Assembly (NCBI GenBank): GCA_014529385.2
Contig: CM043946.1
Coordinates: 14,959,077-15,023,076 of the forward strand
DNA from: Adiantum capillus-veneris
Lineage: Eukaryota > Streptophyta > Polypodiopsida > Polypodiales > Pteridaceae
DNA length: 64,000 nucleotides
Direction: 5' to 3'
Shown: piece by piece, positions 22,196 to 34,576 of the stretch
How positions within the stretch are numbered: position 1 is the stretch's first letter
Layout: each line of letters starts with the position of its first letter
Translations under genes and position numbers: made by a program
Notes under the pieces: generated by a model
The model's input: the letters and a program-made list of their open reading frames with translations, nothing else
The model's database searches: none
What the model was told of the DNA's origin: nothing

Positions 22196-22800
22196 GACGG
22201 AGTAAGGCAAGCCCTCTTGCCGCTGACGCGTGAACCTGGGTGTCCCCGCAAGGGTCTCTAGCGGCGTGTCGACAGGGGTACGGACGTCAGGTGCCTCCAC
22301 TAGAGTCTGAGCCCCAAAGCGAGGAGTGTCCATTGGAGTGACTCCTGGAGGAGTAGCTAGTGGTGCGTAGCCGCTAGGAACAACAGTCAACCGTGCAAAA
22401 CCTAGTGTCGGTGGCGATGCCGTGGCTGGTGTCGGGAAGGGCAAAGAAGGGGAGGGTAAAGAGCCTCGTTGAACAGAAGGCGGTGTAGAAGCATCGGCGA
22501 CGGCATCCCCACAACAACCGCCACCGCCACCGCCACCACTAGAGCGCCAGCGCCTAGGACGAGTGGGAAGATCGTCTCGTCAACACCGAAGCTTCGGAGT
22601 GCGCTGAGGACTCCGAAACAGAGGGAGATGCGGATGGAGAAGGAACGCGCGATGGTGTGCCAGAGCAATGACGCTCCACGTACCACTATCTCTGCTGAGG
22701 TGACAAAAAAGAAAGAAAATCCTCATCATCCATACCTGCATTAAACACACGAACATTTAAACTTAATATTGAATGAATGGAGTAGAAAACATGGACAAGT

Positions 22801-22813
<13 letters not shown>

Positions 22814-22850
<37 letters not shown>
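22814..22850 (+). repeat. (GA)n microsatellite
   Basis: A GATA run followed by about 17 GA units lies just upstream of the TnpA-like gene of CACTA copy B. Confidence 0.9.
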
Positions 22851-22851
<1 letters not shown>

Positions 22852-23023
22852 GAGGTGCTCGTCGTCCCTGCTTGTGAGAACATACCTAGAGCATACATAT
22901 CTGGAGTGGATGCAAAGACCATTAAATACAATGATGCAATGACGCAATGACGCAATGACTCCTTCTTCTTCGATTCAACTTGAGTGATGGAAGAGGCAAG
23001 TCGATAACGCGGACTTTTCAATT

Positions 23024-23026
<3 letters not shown>

Positions 23027-23110
<84 letters not shown>
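23027..23110 (+). repeat. (AG)42 microsatellite
   Basis: 84 bases of uninterrupted AG in the interval between the TnpD- and TnpA-like genes of copy B. Copy A has no such run in the matching interval (13330-13600). Confidence 0.95.
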
Positions 23111-23114
<4 letters not shown>

Positions 23115-23282
23115 CAATCAAATCTTGCAGTCGAAAAACTAGGTGGTGGAGCTGCATGAGGCCATGGATTTCCCAGTATGTGAGCGCAAAATCAAAAGAG
23201 CGTTATACAACATGGAAGGTACTTAGAGAGCCAGAGTTTTTACAAAACGTAGAAAAATTGTTCAAATACAATAATTATGGCT

Positions 23283-26200
23283 TTAAGAGATCTCTTTCTC
23301 ATCCTCGCATAGCTCAACATAACTTTCTATATCTATATAGAGCTCTCCGTTTAAACAGATGTTCTCTGTTTCATTTTGTAGATCCTCTGCATGCACCCCA
23401 TAGAGAGTAGCAGCTTGATGTTTGTCTGGCACCACCTCAACGGATTTTGAATGAGAATCTTCTCCGAGCTCCTCCATTGATGCCACTGTGATTGGCACAT
23501 GGTAGCCTTCATATGTCCGTGAACTACGAGGGGCTACCTCTATGACGTACCACCAGTTTGATGTAGACTTTGTAGGATGAAATATCACCTGCCAGAGCCA
23601 CATAACTTACATGAAAGATTCCAAGCACATAAATTATAAAATGGGATGTTAACAATTTACAATGCTCGGGTAGTATGAAAGTGTCTCTTAGGTTAGTCCG
23701 TTTCTTAGTTGAATCCACCTCAAGAAAACCAGACTCTCCTCTACGCACAGTAGCGTTGCGACCCTCCATGATTATCTTGAACCATTGCACGTCGAACAAG
23801 TCGACAAAAAATCCTCTATAATCGATCCTCAAAATCTCTTGTAGCGTGTCGAAGTAAGTGAGTTCCGCCACCATAGGATGTGCACCAGAGGACCGTCATC
23901 GACTAGACCGTTCAAATTTTGCCATGATTCCACAATCTTTAGTAAAACGCTTTTTTTCAATCCGTTCCACCCTAAAATGTCGACCTTTACACCATGTTGT
24001 TGTGTATGACTTATACTACAACCAACAAAGATTATGAGTGGCCGTTCAAACATCTAGAAAGTCACTAGTTGTACATTGCAAACTTACCTTGGTCGCGCAA
24101 CTCCGAGAGTACTCCCACTCTTCCTCAATCACTTCTTCACCTCACTGTTGTGTACTTTTCAATTGGTTGTGCAACCATCTTAAGCTCATGAATATTGGTA
24201 GGCTCTCCAGACTCGTCGGATAGTGTATCGGTGGTCGTCTTCCACATCTCCACTCGATTCGTGCCCTTTATCGCTCTTGCTTTGCATCCTCATATTGTGA
24301 AATCCACTTTTGCATCACTGGATTGTGAAGCATGAAAAATAGGTTGATTTTGGCCTCTAGATCTTCCGTCATCTTCTTCTCAGCACCAAGATTACACATG
24401 AAAATCCTAGATATGCGCTCATCATCTACGATTCACCATAGCGTATCCCGGGCTTATCAAATCCGTCTAGCCACTCTCCAATGTACACTAGGGACTCTCA
24501 TACCAGCCAACCTTCTGCCATGCTACCCTCCGGACATGCCTTCTGACGCACATATCCCTTGAGCGTTTTCATGGAACGTTCTAAAAAGAACATCCATCTG
24601 GAATGTATTGTGCCAGCTATTTCCACCTCATCAACTATGTGAACAAGAAGATGCACCTGAATGGTTAGCATGGTAGTAGGAAAATTTTTCTCAAACATGC
24701 ACACAACCTCTGCAACGTTTAGTTTGGTGAATGGTATGGAGTCTACGTTGATCTCCTTTTGTGAGATCCATTGCACCAACTTCGCAAGTTTGTAGATTGT
24801 GTTACGGACGTCAAGAGACAAACATCCCTCAATGGCAACCGGTAAAATAAACTGCAAGACACGTGTAACAATGATATTAAAGTCCACACACAAATTTGTT
24901 ACACAATTCCCACTATGATATATTCCACTATGAACATACCTGACACATTTCATGTCAGTCGTGTGAATTCAAACCGGTAAGCTTTTCTTCTTTAGTAAAA
25001 CACGTTCGGAGCAAGTGTATTACGCCAGTGGGGGTCCTCAAAAATCGAATGGTGTCTTTTACTTTGTGTTCTTGGGCTCCTATGAAAATCCATGGTGCTT
25101 TAGGGAGTTTTATCGATCCATCGGACACTGTTTGTGGCCAATATTGCTCCATACAATCCACATTTCTAAGGTCAACCCTGGATCCCAAAGTATCTTTCTT
25201 GTCGGTCAGATGATCCCATAGTAGATTACCCACATTCTTGAATATGTGCATTGGATCGAGCAAGTGATTGATCATGAGTCGGGGCCAGTATGGTGACTCA
25301 TACCATAGAGATAGTCTCTTCATCCTTGGGGGCAATCCGTCATCACACATCTACTTCTGCTCTAACCATGCTTGTGCAGACATCCTCGGTGGCTCTCTTC
25401 CCAAAAAGCCATCGCGTAACACATGATTCTCTGGAAGATATGCTTGATGACCTTCGTAGATTTTCTTCTTCAATGAGGGTGCCCTACGTGCATTCGGTTT
25501 AGGTCCACATGTGACACATGCTCTGTATTCGCTTGTTTGAAGCCCTGCATGTTTACACATGATAATAGATCATCTTGAGAAAAACCAAGATTTACAGTGT
25601 CTGAGTGAGGAGTGTAAATAGATCACCTGAGCATTCTGTTAGTGCAGGATAGTCATGCATGGTCCACATTAGAATGCCTCTGATCAAAGCATTCCATCGA
25701 CCTAAGTGTCGGCTCATATCCACCACTTCTAACGCAATCCACAATTGTTGTAGCTCTTCCAATAGTGGACGAAGATACACATCCATATTCTTCACTTTAT
25801 ATCGCCTCGGCACAATCAAGCTTAGCCATAGGTGCCCCTTCTTCGTAGTCAACCACGGGGGAATGTTTTACTTGACGATGACAACGGGCCATACACTGTA
25901 AGATGTTGATCTTTGACCAAATGGATTAACACCATCCATGGCCAGGCCTAAGCGCAAATTCCGAGCTGCCCTGGAAAAATCCGACCATGTTCCATCTATA
26001 TGTTTCCAGGATGCGCAATCTGCAGGAATCCGTAGCACACCATCCGAAGATTTATTCTCCTCATGCCATGATGCTAGGGTGGCCATGGACTTACATTTGA
26101 AGAAATGATTGATGCGAGGAATCAGAGGAAAATGTCGCAAAACCTTTTGCGGAATTTTTGTTCCATGGAGATCTACTCAATATATCTGTGAATCGCATTT

Positions 26201-26552
26201 CGGACACTTCTCCATGTCTATGTATTCCCCTCTGAAAAGAATACAGTCATTAGTACAAGCGTGGATCAAATTGTAATCCATCCCCAAGTTTTGCAAAATC
26301 TTTCTTGCTTCCTCTCGGGAATCTGGCATCACATTATCAGCTGGTAGTATGTGCTCTTTGAGCAATCTATACAACATAAAAATACGGTACAATTGTGTAA
26401 AAATCTATCAGATCATTATACATTTAGAGTTTTATTAAAGTAAACTAATTGTAATAGATCACCTGAAAAGCGCTGTGACGCTAGTGTCACTCCATCCAAA
26501 CTTTGCCTGCATGTTGGGAAGAACCAGGAGTGCTTTAAATCTAGACACACGT
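23283..26552 (-). pseudogene. CACTA TnpD-like transposase, copy B, main part
   Basis: Reading leftward from 26552: intron near 26350-26460, exon with MDYNLIHACTNDCILFRGEY and DGVLRIPADCASWKHIDG, exon with LLDPMHIFKNVGNLLWDHLT, exon with the DUF4218 motifs (VHLLVHIVDEVEIAGT, RSMKTLKGYVRQK), then DUF4216 and the end at 23283. Copy B keeps the M-H-I-F-K-N-V motif that copy A lost, but has TAG after WLEQK (A has GAG). The N-terminal piece lies beyond gypsy-2 at 36604-36796. Confidence 0.87.
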
Positions 26553-27377
26553 TGTTGTACTATGACACGTACATAGTGGGAACGTATGCTACGAGATCTA
26601 TCTTGTATTTTTTTAGATACATAATTATATTTCCTATAGTGTACATATGCATATTTAAGTATAATAATAATCCTTCTATCTCATCCTATTATTTTTCTCA
26701 AGGGTAACCCATCCTTACTTTACCATCAGAAAATACTATGGGAAAAGCATCAATAGCTCCGCCTCTTTAACTTGGGACAAAAAGCATTGATTCTTTATTT
26801 TTACTATTTCATTATCATCTCGCACCCTAGCTAGATCCTATATCTATGGTAAAATCCAATATATATATATTCTACGTATTTTTTATACTTTTCTTATATT
26901 TCTTTTTAAATAGCTACTAGGAGAGAATCAAATCTTAGTGGGACACTAGGTGGCATGATTTCAAAGATACACTTATTTTAATGCATTATTGCAAGCATGA
27001 TTACAAAACTTTGTCAAGGAGCAATGTTATGCTTTCATATGGCATGAGGTGTCCTTGTGAATTAAATGAAAGTCTAGGCTAAGGAGACCACATGAAGACT
27101 TTTGCTGCCATAAATGGACCCTATTTTGATGAATTTTTTACACAAGGTTCCAATTCGAATTGGAAAACAATTTTAAAATGAAAATCGTAGCTAATGAGCT
27201 GAAGTTTTTGCCCATATTTTTACTCTTTTATCTGGAGCCACGGTTGAGGAGATATGATCAAAATACTGGACCCCAGTCTGCCCACATCATGCAAGGACAG
27301 CTCATTTCCAACTTTTTCAATTCATGTTCACACTGGCTCCTCTCTTCTTGTGTAAACCCTTGGGGGTTCCCTTCACC

Positions 27378-27386
27378 TATAAAAGG
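27378..27386 (+). promoter_or_regulatory. TATA box of gypsy-2 5' LTR
   Basis: TATAAAAGG within TTCACCTATAAAAGGGGACC. It is conserved in the 3' LTR at 35402-35410 and, changed to TATAAAATG, in gypsy-3 near 49582. Confidence 0.75.
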
Positions 27387-27936
27387 GGACCTCATCTTCC
27401 TTGGAAGAAACTCAAGCATTCAAGCCATTGATGAGAGGAATTCTCGAGGGAGTGAGTAGTAATGCCTAATTGTACTTTGCCATTAACATAAGCCCAAGCC
27501 TACACTTTCTCCTAGAGGGAGACTAGCCATTCTTGCAACAAGCTAAACTTGGAAGATCAACTCTAATCAAAGAAGGTCTTGCACTTGGTGTATCAATCAA
27601 AGTGGAATTATCCACTCTTCTTCTCTCTCCCATCAATAATGGTGCCGAAGGGTTTCAAGTAAGATGTGTTCTACATTGATGTTTTCTTGATTTCTTATTG
27701 TTTTCATTTTCATCTCTAATCCAACATATATATATATATATATGTATCTAATCTCATCTCCTTAACCAAACCTATCTCTCTCATTCTTCGTAATTCATCC
27801 TCTCTAGGTTCTCTTTGCTACAGGTACATCTCTCCCCGCAGTATCCTTATTGCCTACGGGCAAGAATAGGGCTTGGGAGGAAAACTTCTCATCTCTTCAC
27901 TTCTCTCATATCTACATTTCTCACATACTATCCTAG

Positions 27937-28155
27937 ATGAATAACCCACATGATGATCATTTCTATCGCTTTCACTCTGTACGATCTATTAGAATTAACG
28001 TATGGATTAGCCGTAAAATACACTTTCAACAACGTATAGTGTTTTTGTTCGGCCCTGAAAGGCTCAATGAAATACTTCTATCACCGGATCCCATCATACT
28101 ACCTCTCATAGACTATAATTTTTCTTTTGATGTAAGCGTAGTTATCTTGCTATGA
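27937..28155 (+). CDS. Small ORF A in gypsy-2 5' LTR (leader small-ORF family), 72 aa
   Basis: ATG at 27937 (MNNPHDDHFYRFHSVRSIRI). The core SRKIHFQQRIVFLFGPERLN and then LSPDPIILPLIDYNFSFDV closely matches the gypsy-1 leader ORF at 9581. It is followed by ORF B with an ATGA stop/start overlap at 28152-28155. It lies within the LTR, so a second copy is at 35975-36193. Function unknown; the pattern faintly recalls the central part of BTB domains. Confidence 0.65.
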   Translation: MNNPHDDHFYRFHSVRSIRINVWISRKIHFQQRIVFLFGPERLNEILLSPDPIILPLIDYNFSFDVSVVILL

Positions 28156-28364
28156 ACCAAGAGGATTTGTACACACAATTAATCCCAATCACTAGACAAA
28201 ATATATATATTATGGTAAGCACAAAACTACAATTCCAAAGAACAATTCGTAGCCTATTTGGTCAGCCAAGATTGAATGCCATTAACTCATCCATTAACCC
28301 TTTCATATTACCCATGATACGATATGACCATAGCCTTGATGTTTTCATCTTCGTATTGTTTTGA
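28152..28364 (+). CDS. Small ORF B in gypsy-2 5' LTR, 70 aa, ATGA overlap with ORF A
   Basis: It starts on the ATG that shares two bases with the TGA of ORF A, an arrangement suited to termination-reinitiation. The core TKLQFQRTIRSLFGQPRLNA and then FILPMIRYDHSLDVFIFVLF parallels ORF A position by position, so the two look like an old tandem duplication. Copy in the 3' LTR at 36190-36402. Function unknown. Confidence 0.6.
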   Translation: MNQEDLYTQLIPITRQNIYIMVSTKLQFQRTIRSLFGQPRLNAINSSINPFILPMIRYDHSLDVFIFVLF

Positions 28365-28571
28365 CATTCTCTTTTGCGTTCTTTCTTTGTGTGTGTGAGT
28401 GCAAGAGAGAAAGAGTGAGTCTTCTTTGATTGCACTTCTTTCCAAACCCTAGTCTTCATGGCATCTATGGTTTAACTCCTTCATATAGTTTTTGTTGAGT
28501 TCTCTCACAAACTCTCACAGCCATAAGCCCGGTGCTTTCCTGGCAAGACCGCAAATTTCTCGACATAGTTT

Positions 28572-28586
28572 TGGTGAACCCGACGC
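28572..28586 (+). other. Likely primer-binding site of gypsy-2
   Basis: TGGTGAACCCGACGC starts six bases after the 5' LTR. The same site with small changes follows the gypsy-3 LTR at about 50762. Confidence 0.7.
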
Positions 28587-28618
28587 GAATCTTCCAAGGT
28601 GAGAGTTTGTGGGTAACC

Positions 28619-30991
28619 ATGGGTGATCATGTTGAGCAACAGGGTATGCATTTTGACCCAGTAACAATGCAAATGTTTCAAGCATTGTCAATGTTCATGG
28701 AACAACAACATGCTACTGAAAGAAGGGAGATTTCAGCAACGAAAGCCATACAAGCGGTCGTCAACAGAATGGATCAGTTCAATGGAAGAGATGTAACCAA
28801 GTACTTACGCGAGTATGTGAAGGAGATGGAGCTGCATCGCGTGTCAGAAGGTGAGATGATTCAAAGCTTTGAGCTAGTTGTGACTCCAGAAACTAGGGAG
28901 CATGTTAGGGCAATTAAAGAGGCGCATGGGAGAAATTGGGAAGAACTCAAAGTAGCTTTAAAGGAGGAATATTTCATGGAGGACTCGGAGAGAGTGACCA
29001 AAAGGACATTCTTAGAATGGGTAGTCAAGCCAAAGCAAGGAATATCAATAACAGAGCTACTTAGGGAATTTGAGCGGCGCTATGCACAACTCACTAGGAC
29101 AGAAAGGGCCACACTAGATGTAGAGAAGACAGATCTTTTCTTACAAGCTGCAGGTAAAGAGTTTCAAGAAAATTTGGAGCTTCTTCTTGAAGATAAAGAT
29201 GCTGAGCAAGGACTAAAGACCGACTGGAATGAGGTTGAAGGTGCTGTCTCACTGCTTGCCAAACGACAAAGAAGAAGGGACAAGATGGTAGTAAACACTA
29301 CAAGTCCTTCCACCTCAACTTCTGACAAAATGGTAAAGCCTACTTTTATCGCTCAGTTTGATGAGTCCATGCTAGATGAGCTTGTGAATGGAATGCATGA
29401 CTTGAAGGTGAAGTTTGCAAAGCTTGAAGAAAAAGGCCAACCATCAGGGCCACTTCCTAGGCAAAGACAACAGCCCAAAGAAGGGTTTGTTAATAGATGT
29501 ATTTGGTGTGATAGTACAGACCATGTAAGAAGGGATTGTGATGATTTTAGTGATGCTTTGTCAAAAGATGTTGTCTTTTTTAAGGATGGTAAAATCCACT
29601 TAAGAGATACAGGTCTACCCTTGAGAACTAACTTTGGGAAGGGGGGAATGCAAACCTTAGTTGAAGATATGGAAACCAAGCATGCCACCTCTTCAGTTGA
29701 GGCAGCTACTTATGGAGTAAAAATTGAACATTTTTGTGATGAAGAGGTGAGTGACCATCATGGTCAAATTTGGCCAAATGTCATGCAATTAGCTAAAAAG
29801 GGAAAGCTTACAAATGAGATTCTACATGAAGCACGTGATTGCATACGTCTAGAAACAGAATGGAATGATCCAGTGGACTCATTGTCAGTGCATGCCTACA
29901 TTACAAAATGCCAACAAAATGAGGCAATTGTAGAAGAGAAACGCAGACGTGAGAATGCTGATGAAGGACCATCAAAAAGAGATTCTAGAACTGGGGGAAG
30001 AAGTGACTCAATTCCTTCTCAAACACCCTCAACAAAAGGAGCATCTCCACCTGAAGTACTCATGGAGGAGTCTACAACAAGAAAGAAGAAAGATCCAACA
30101 AAAGGCAAGACAAAAGGCCCAACTTATAAACTGCAATCTGATATTGAGGTTGCTACAGATTTAAAGAAAGTCTTGGAGGAAAGGATCTTGAATAGCAAGA
30201 TTGAGTTCACTCTGGGAGAAGTTCTTGGCATTGCAAAGCGTGAATTCCACGAGGAGATCATTGACATCATCAAGAGGAAGAGGCAAATCCTTGCTGAAGT
30301 TTCTTGTCCACAGGTTGAAGGGGAAACCTCGAAGACACAAGGGATGCAACTGCAAAATAAGGAGAATGATGGAGCTGTGGAAGGATGCTACCAATCTAGT
30401 GGGAGAGTGAAGCAAGTGTATTTCTCAAATGATGATGAAGAAGTTGAAGATATTCCTAGGAGTTACTATTCACGAAGTCATTGGGCAAGGGCTACTACAG
30501 AAACTTTGGTCAAGGTAGGTGATCTTGAAGAGCCATTTGTTGCCTTGATTGACCATGGTTCAGAAATAAACATAATGTCAAAGAGTCTCTACAACAAGTG
30601 AAAATGGCCGATGGACACAGATCATGGCTGGATGGTAAAAGTGGCAAACAATTCATCCGGTGAATTGTATGCAGCATGTCCAGGTGTGAAGGTAACAATA
30701 GGTGATGTAAAGATTGACCAAAACTTCTTTGTACAGGATACATCTTCATATCATCTCATCCTTGGACAACCCTACATTGTGGGAGTTCGAATGGAAACAA
30801 AGGTAATACACGATGGTTCAGCATATGCTAGAATACGTAGCAAAGATGGTAAACGAGCTGTCCAATTTCTCACAGTCTGTATAAACCATGAAAGAAATCG
30901 TGACAACCTCAGAGAACATCCTCTACCAAAGGTAAGCAAAGAGTTTCATGATCATAGAGAAATGATGGGTTTTTGCCTAGTACCATTGTAA
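28619..30991 (+). pseudogene. gypsy-2 gag and protease
   Basis: Start chosen at ATG 28619 (MGDHVEQQGMHFDP); the longer frame to 28532 begins with GTG inside the LTR. The capsid part has VNRMDQFNGRDVTKYLREYV and EMIQSFELVVTPE. The zinc knuckle CIWCDSTDHVRRDC is near residue 300. A Lys/Glu-rich stretch follows (KKKDPTKGKTKGPTYKL). The protease starts with ALIDHGSEINIMSKS (D-H-G for D-T/S-G). A TGA at 30599-30601 interrupts it, and the frame goes on with YHLILGQPYI to 30991. Confidence 0.88.
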
Positions 30992-31379
30992 AGCGGGATT
31001 GCACTGGTACAGAAAGAAAAAGGGTCTCGCCTGATCCAAAAATAGGTGAAACTTTCTCAATGAGCTCCTTGGTAACAAGGAATGGATCAGTATGTTTTAC
31101 AAAACTTGAAGATTTGAAGAGATATGAGAGACAATATGTGCATAATGTACAAATAGGCATGAAAAAGAGTGGGTTGCTAAAGCCTACTGAAAATGTTTTG
31201 GGTTTGTGTGAACAAGTTTCTTTTGTAGATACTATGGGTGAGCTTGATGCTATAATGAGGTCTAGTTTGCATCTTGAAAATGAAGTTGTGGAAGTTTGCT
31301 CTATGGAAATGTATCAATTAATAGAAGCCTTATTAAGAAAGCCAAACAGTTGGCCCAGAAGTCCATGTTGAAACTAAAT

Positions 31380-33180
31380 ACAAGAGTAGCAAAGAAGGTG
31401 AAACCAGTAGCTTCACCCTTACCACCCAGCAACAGGGAAAAGATTGAACAGGCTTCTTTACAACCAAGTTTGCGGAATCCTAAAAAAGATCGGGCATACC
31501 TTCACAAAGGAGTCTTTTCAAGAGTTGCAGATTGGTTGCGAGGAGTTTCTAACACAGGAGGAGACAAAGTGCTTCAAAGAAATGCTTTCAAAGCATGGTA
31601 AGGCTTTTGCATTTGAGCCACATGAGATAGGATGTGTTGATCCTTATATTGTAGCTCCTATGGTAATTTTCACAATACCTCATGTGCCTTGGAATCTGCG
31701 GCCTATTCCGGTTCCAAAGGCTCATTTGCCAAAGTTAGTAGAGCTACTGAATGAGAAAATCAAAATGGGAATCTTGGAGCCTTCTTGTGCTCCATACTCA
31801 AACAGGTGATTCACAGTTCCAAAGAAGAATGGTTCTCTACGCTTCATCCAAGATATGAAACCAGTGAACAAGGTGACAATTAGAAATGTAGGTACAGGTC
31901 CAATTGTGGATGAATTTGCAGAGGCGTTTGCAGGGAGGGCAATCTACTCAATGGGGGATCTCTACTCAGGGTATGATCAGTTTCAGCTTGCAATCGAAAG
32001 CAGAGACTTGACAATCATGAGGACACCTTTGGGTTTGGTAAGGATGTGTACCTTGCCACAGGGAGCAACCAACTCGGTTGCACATATGATGAATGGGATG
32101 AATAAGGTCTTACGTGACTTTATTCCTTAAATCACAATGCCTTTCATTGATGATTTACCTATCAAAGGATGTGAAGAAAGTGACAAAGATGAAGCTTTGG
32201 ATCTCAAGGGATATCGCAGGTTTGTGGTAAATCACATAAATGATTGTGATAAAATTTTGTCTAGGTTGGAAGAAGCGAATCTTACATTGTCAGGGAAAAA
32301 CTCTATGTTTGGTGTCAAAGAAGTGCTCATTGTGAGGCACATGTGCGGGCCATATGGTAGGAAACCTTGTCCATCAAAGGTAGATGCCATCCAAAGAATG
32401 AAAGAAACATGCACTAGCATCACTGAGGTTAGAAGGTTTCTGGGAGCATGTGTCTTCTATGTTATTTGGATTCCACATTATGCACATGTAGCTGATCCTC
32501 TTTATCAGCTGCTTAGAAAGAATCAAAAGTTTAAATGGACAGAAGCACATGTAAAATCCATGAAAAAGCTAAAGGAGTTACTCCAGTCAGCAACGACTTT
32601 GAGAAAGGTAGACTATGAGTGTCAAAGGCCAGTGATTGTGACAGTAGATACCAGTCCTACAGGGATTGGATGGGCAATAGGGCAAGATGACAAAGAAGGA
32701 CACAGGTATGTGGTAAGATTTGGAGCAAAGGTACTAAGTGCTCGCCAAAGAAACTATCCACAGATAAAGAGAGAGTTATGGGGTATGGTTACAGCCTTGA
32801 AAAGTGGGAAAGAGTACCTAATTGGTGCATGTGTGGTTGTAGAAACAGATTGTCTACCACTTCTTGGGATGATTACAAGCTGCTCAACACCAGACATTGC
32901 TATGTTGCGGTGGATTGCCTACATTAAGTCCTTAAATCCCGAGTTTAAGCACATTGCAGGTAAAGACAATATAGTGGCAGATATGCTATCAAGGGCAAGG
33001 TATGAAGATGAGTCACAAATGATTGATGAGGGAGATGATGTAGGAACAAAATTCTATTCTATCTCTCATGTCAAAGGTAACAATGTCTACATGACTGATC
33101 CACTCGAATTGTTCTTGAAAGATCTTTATGAAGGTGATTGGCTTCTTATTGGAAGCTACTTGAGTACTCTAACAAAATAG
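31380..33180 (+). pseudogene. gypsy-2 reverse transcriptase and RNase H
   Basis: One frame runs from about 31444, interrupted by stops at 31807-31809, 32128-32130 and 33178-33180. RT motifs are FTVPKKNGSLRFIQDMKPVN, GDLYSGYDQFQL, LPQGATNSVAHMM and MPFIDDLPIKG (F-I-D-D). The RNase H keeps its catalytic pattern: D in VTVDTSPTGIGWAI, E in QIKRELWG, D in VVETDCLPLLG and D in NIVADMLSRA. A frame change separates it from the gag/protease frame near 31370-31440. Confidence 0.88.
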
Positions 33181-34518
33181 GATGATTGGTCTGAACATGA
33201 ATTCAAGAGGATATGCAGGAAATCATATGGTTACTTTTTGAGTGATGGTTACTTGTGGAAGCATCCTAAACAAAAGGGTGCTACACCACAAAGGGTTATA
33301 TGTAAAAAAGAGACTCAAGTAAAGCTCATGCAAGAGTTTCATGAGAGTCTATGGGCTGGACACAGGGGTGTGTGGGCAACCTTCTCCAAGTTGAAAGAAA
33401 AATACTGGTGGAAGGGTATGTACAAAGATGTATCTCAGTTTGTAGAGTCATGTGTAACTTGTCAAATGTATTCAAATGTTCGACATCGTGATGGATTGCA
33501 CCCTACATATCCACTAGCCATGCACTATAAATGGGTTGTGGATCTAGTCACGATGCCTTTAGGACTCTGGCAGATGAGATACTTGGTTCTTGCACGAGAG
33601 GACCTAACTAACCAGGTTGAAGGAAGAGCATTAAGAGCTAAGATCACAGAAGCTGTGTGAAAATTCCTTCTTGATGAGGTGATTTGCCATTATGGTTGTG
33701 TGGGAAAAATCACTGCAGATCAAGGTGAACTGGATGCCGAAGAAGCAAGGGAGTTGTTTTCTAGATTAGGGATCAAGCTTTCTCTTACTACAACTTACAA
33801 CCCTGAAGGCAATGGAAAGAGTGAAAGAGGACATCGTCCTATCATCAAAGCTTTGGCCAAGGCTTGCGAAGGAAGAGTTGGTGAGTTGCCAAAATTGTTA
33901 CCATATGCTTTATGGGCTGATCGTACAACACATAGCTCAGTAACTGGCTACATCCCTGCGGAGCTAATGCATGGTCAAAAGCCAGTGATGCCTATTGAGG
34001 ATACAATTACCACATGGAATGTACTACCTTGGCAAGAGGGGCTTAATAGGGAAGATCTCCTTGCACTGCGTATAAGCCAGCTAGAGAGAAGACCTGGAAA
34101 CATTGAAGCTGCAAAAGAACAACTCAAAAATGCAAGGTTGAAAAACAAGGACTATTTTGATAAGCGACATCGACTCAGGAGCAAAGAAATTGACAAAGGT
34201 GACTGGGTTTTAGTGTATGATAGTAGCCTTGATAACCAGCACACAGTCATGCGTAAGTTCTCAAAAAGATGGTTTGGACCGTATGTTGTAAAGCATGTGC
34301 ATGAAAATGCTACTTGCAGCTTGTCTAAACTAGATGGTACAGAAGTAACGATTCCCATTGCAAGAAAAAGGATTAAAATGTTTAAGAGAAGAGGAGACAA
34401 TGATCTAGAAGATATGGATGAGGAAGAAGAGAAAAACACAGGTGAAGATCAAAGTGAACATGAAGCTCTGGAATCATCCAGTGAAGAAGAAGACAAAGAA
34501 GATGTACAAGAGGTCTAA
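33181..34518 (+). pseudogene. gypsy-2 integrase
   Basis: Same frame as the RT, with one more stop at 33658-33660. The zinc domain is H in EFHESLWAGHRG and CVTCQMY. The DDE core lacks clear canonical spacing at the first D (KWVVDLVTMPLG), followed by D in KITADQGELD and E in NPEGNGKSERGH. The C-terminal part has WVLVYDSSLDNQH and KRWFGPYVV. The tail is acidic (DMDEEEEKNTGEDQSEHEAL). Confidence 0.85.
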
Positions 34519-34560
34519 TATTACAAAGAGACAATGTGGCACATGCCGGAGGATGTGCAG

Positions 34561-34576
34561 GTTTAGAGGGGGTGGA
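34561..34576 (+). other. gypsy-2 polypurine tract
   Basis: GTTTAGAGGGGGTGGA directly precedes the 3' LTR. Confidence 0.8.

Larger units (their letters stand above)
18501..22733 (-). pseudogene. CACTA TnpA-like gene, copy B, split by a small LTR element
   Basis: ATG at 22733 (MDDEDFLSFLSPQQR), then TAG at codon 16. The Ser/Pro-rich N-terminal part is frameshifted. The frame reaches CTTACTCCGTC at 22196-22210, is interrupted by the LTR element, and resumes at 19279 with CGACTTC. Later exons match copy A (last exon ends at 18501 after DETSD). It has decayed further than copy A. Confidence 0.75.
26553..28565 (+). repeat. gypsy-2 5' LTR
   Basis: Starts TGTTGTACTATGACACG and ends TTTCTCGACA. It contains a TATA box, a long leader-like region and two small ORFs (27937-28364). 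Confidence 0.95.

Noticed and set aside
22686-23157. ORFs made of Ser-Leu repeats
   Set aside because: They are translations of the AG microsatellites.
28532-28618. Upstream extension of gypsy-2 gag to 28532
   Set aside because: It starts with GTG, spans the LTR end and PBS, and the ATG at 28619 is conserved in gypsy-3.
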